The notes below the pieces were generated by a model. The model was not told the origin of the DNA, did not search any database, and saw only the letters and a program-made list of their open reading frames with translations. Shown piece by piece: positions 5,463-5,816 of a stretch of 5,816 bases of DNA. The stretch's first letter is position 1. Every line of letters starts with the position of its first letter. A program made the translations under genes and the position numbers. The DNA comes from Desulfohalobiaceae bacterium (GTDB lineage: Bacteria > Desulfobacterota > Desulfovibrionia > Desulfovibrionales > Desulfothermaceae), in assembly GCA_021737115.1 (NCBI GenBank), contig JAIPER010000246.1:1-5816 (forward strand), in the 5' to 3' direction.

Positions 5463-5816
5463 TCATTTCCCGGCAAAGCCGGGCGGCGGACAGATCCACT
5501 TCCGGTTTGATTTCATAATCATGTAAGTCTCGCTCTGCACGACCATCGGCCCGAAGATATGCTCGTTCATGAGCTGGTACAACTCGGTCATGCCGCCGGT
5601 GATGATGGCTTCGGCCATGATGTCGTACTGTCCGGTGACCACGGCCGCCCAAGTGATCCGGTCCAGACTGCTGATCCTCTCCAGTTCCTGGTCCAGCTTG
5701 CCGTGGGTCTGCACCCTGATCCCGATAAGAACCACGCTCATGTCCTTGCAGAGTTCAGGATTGATCATCCCGGAGATTCTGAGCAGGCCGTCTTCCTGCA
5801 GCTTCTTGATTCTGGC
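5463..5816 (-). CDS. Lrp/AsnC-family transcriptional regulator, 5'-truncated by window edge
   Basis: The last 117 codons are present, ending at TGA (5465-5463). The frame stays open to the right edge, so the Met at 5768 is internal rather than the start. The first visible residues, ARIKKLQEDGLLRISG, match the end of the Lrp/AsnC helix-turn-helix (RIxxLxxxGxI); the DNA-binding helices lie outside the window. The rest is the RAM/AsnC effector-binding domain: an alpha-beta unit (DMSVVLIGIRVQ, then KLDQELERISS), the strand ITWAAVVTGQYDIMAEAII with the family's G-x-YD core, a helix GGMTELYQLMNEHIF, and a final strand SETYMIMKS. Such proteins assemble into dimers to octamers and often sense amino acids. 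It is encoded on the same strand 244 bp upstream of fdhB with no canonical terminator between, so it may regulate the formate dehydrogenase genes; the ligand is unknown. Confidence 0.85.
   Translation of the reverse strand, partial: ARIKKLQEDGLLRISGMINPELCKDMSVVLIGIRVQTHGKLDQELERISSLDRITWAAVVTGQYDIMAEAIITGGMTELYQLMNEHIFGPMVVQSETYMIMKSNRKWICPPPGFAGK

Overview
The window is a short, ordinary-looking metabolic stretch in which all four recognisable genes lie on the minus strand. Read 5'->3' on that strand the order is: an Lrp/AsnC-family regulator (5' end off the right edge, 5816-5463); a fused NuoF-C-terminal/GltD-type flavoprotein (5218-3299, fdhB-like); a large cysteine-type molybdo/tungsto-pterin formate dehydrogenase catalytic subunit (3065-372, fdhA-like); and the first 65 codons of an AAA-ATPase-like/PD-(D/E)XK-family protein (from 197, running off the left edge). 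No RNA gene, CRISPR array, transposase or attachment site was seen.

The two central genes form a cytoplasmic NAD(P)-linked formate dehydrogenase. The alpha subunit oxidises formate (or reduces CO2) at a bis-MGD site and passes electrons through Fe-S clusters to the beta subunit. Beta lacks the FMN/NADH domain of NuoF. It keeps only NuoF's C-terminal [4Fe-4S] domain, fused to a GltD-like FAD/NADPH module, so NADP(H) is the likely partner. From memory, this pairing resembles the NADP-dependent formate dehydrogenase of Moorella thermoacetica, but with Cys in place of Sec.

The coding regions are GC-rich, while the three intergenic gaps (198-371, 3066-3298, 5219-5462) are visibly AT-richer and carry most of the unexplained structure. 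This includes two long-spacer inverted repeats between fdhB and fdhA, one abutting the fdhA ribosome binding site, and three copies of a TTTTGGATT word around a candidate promoter upstream of fdhB. The Lrp-type regulator next door is an obvious but unproven candidate controller.

The gene set and the AAA-ATPase-like gene suggest an anaerobic bacterium, plausibly a sulfate-reducing or syntrophic member of the Desulfobacterota. That is inference from gene content only. I do not see a wholly new system; the most novel material is the intergenic architecture and a degenerate Fe-S site in FdhA.
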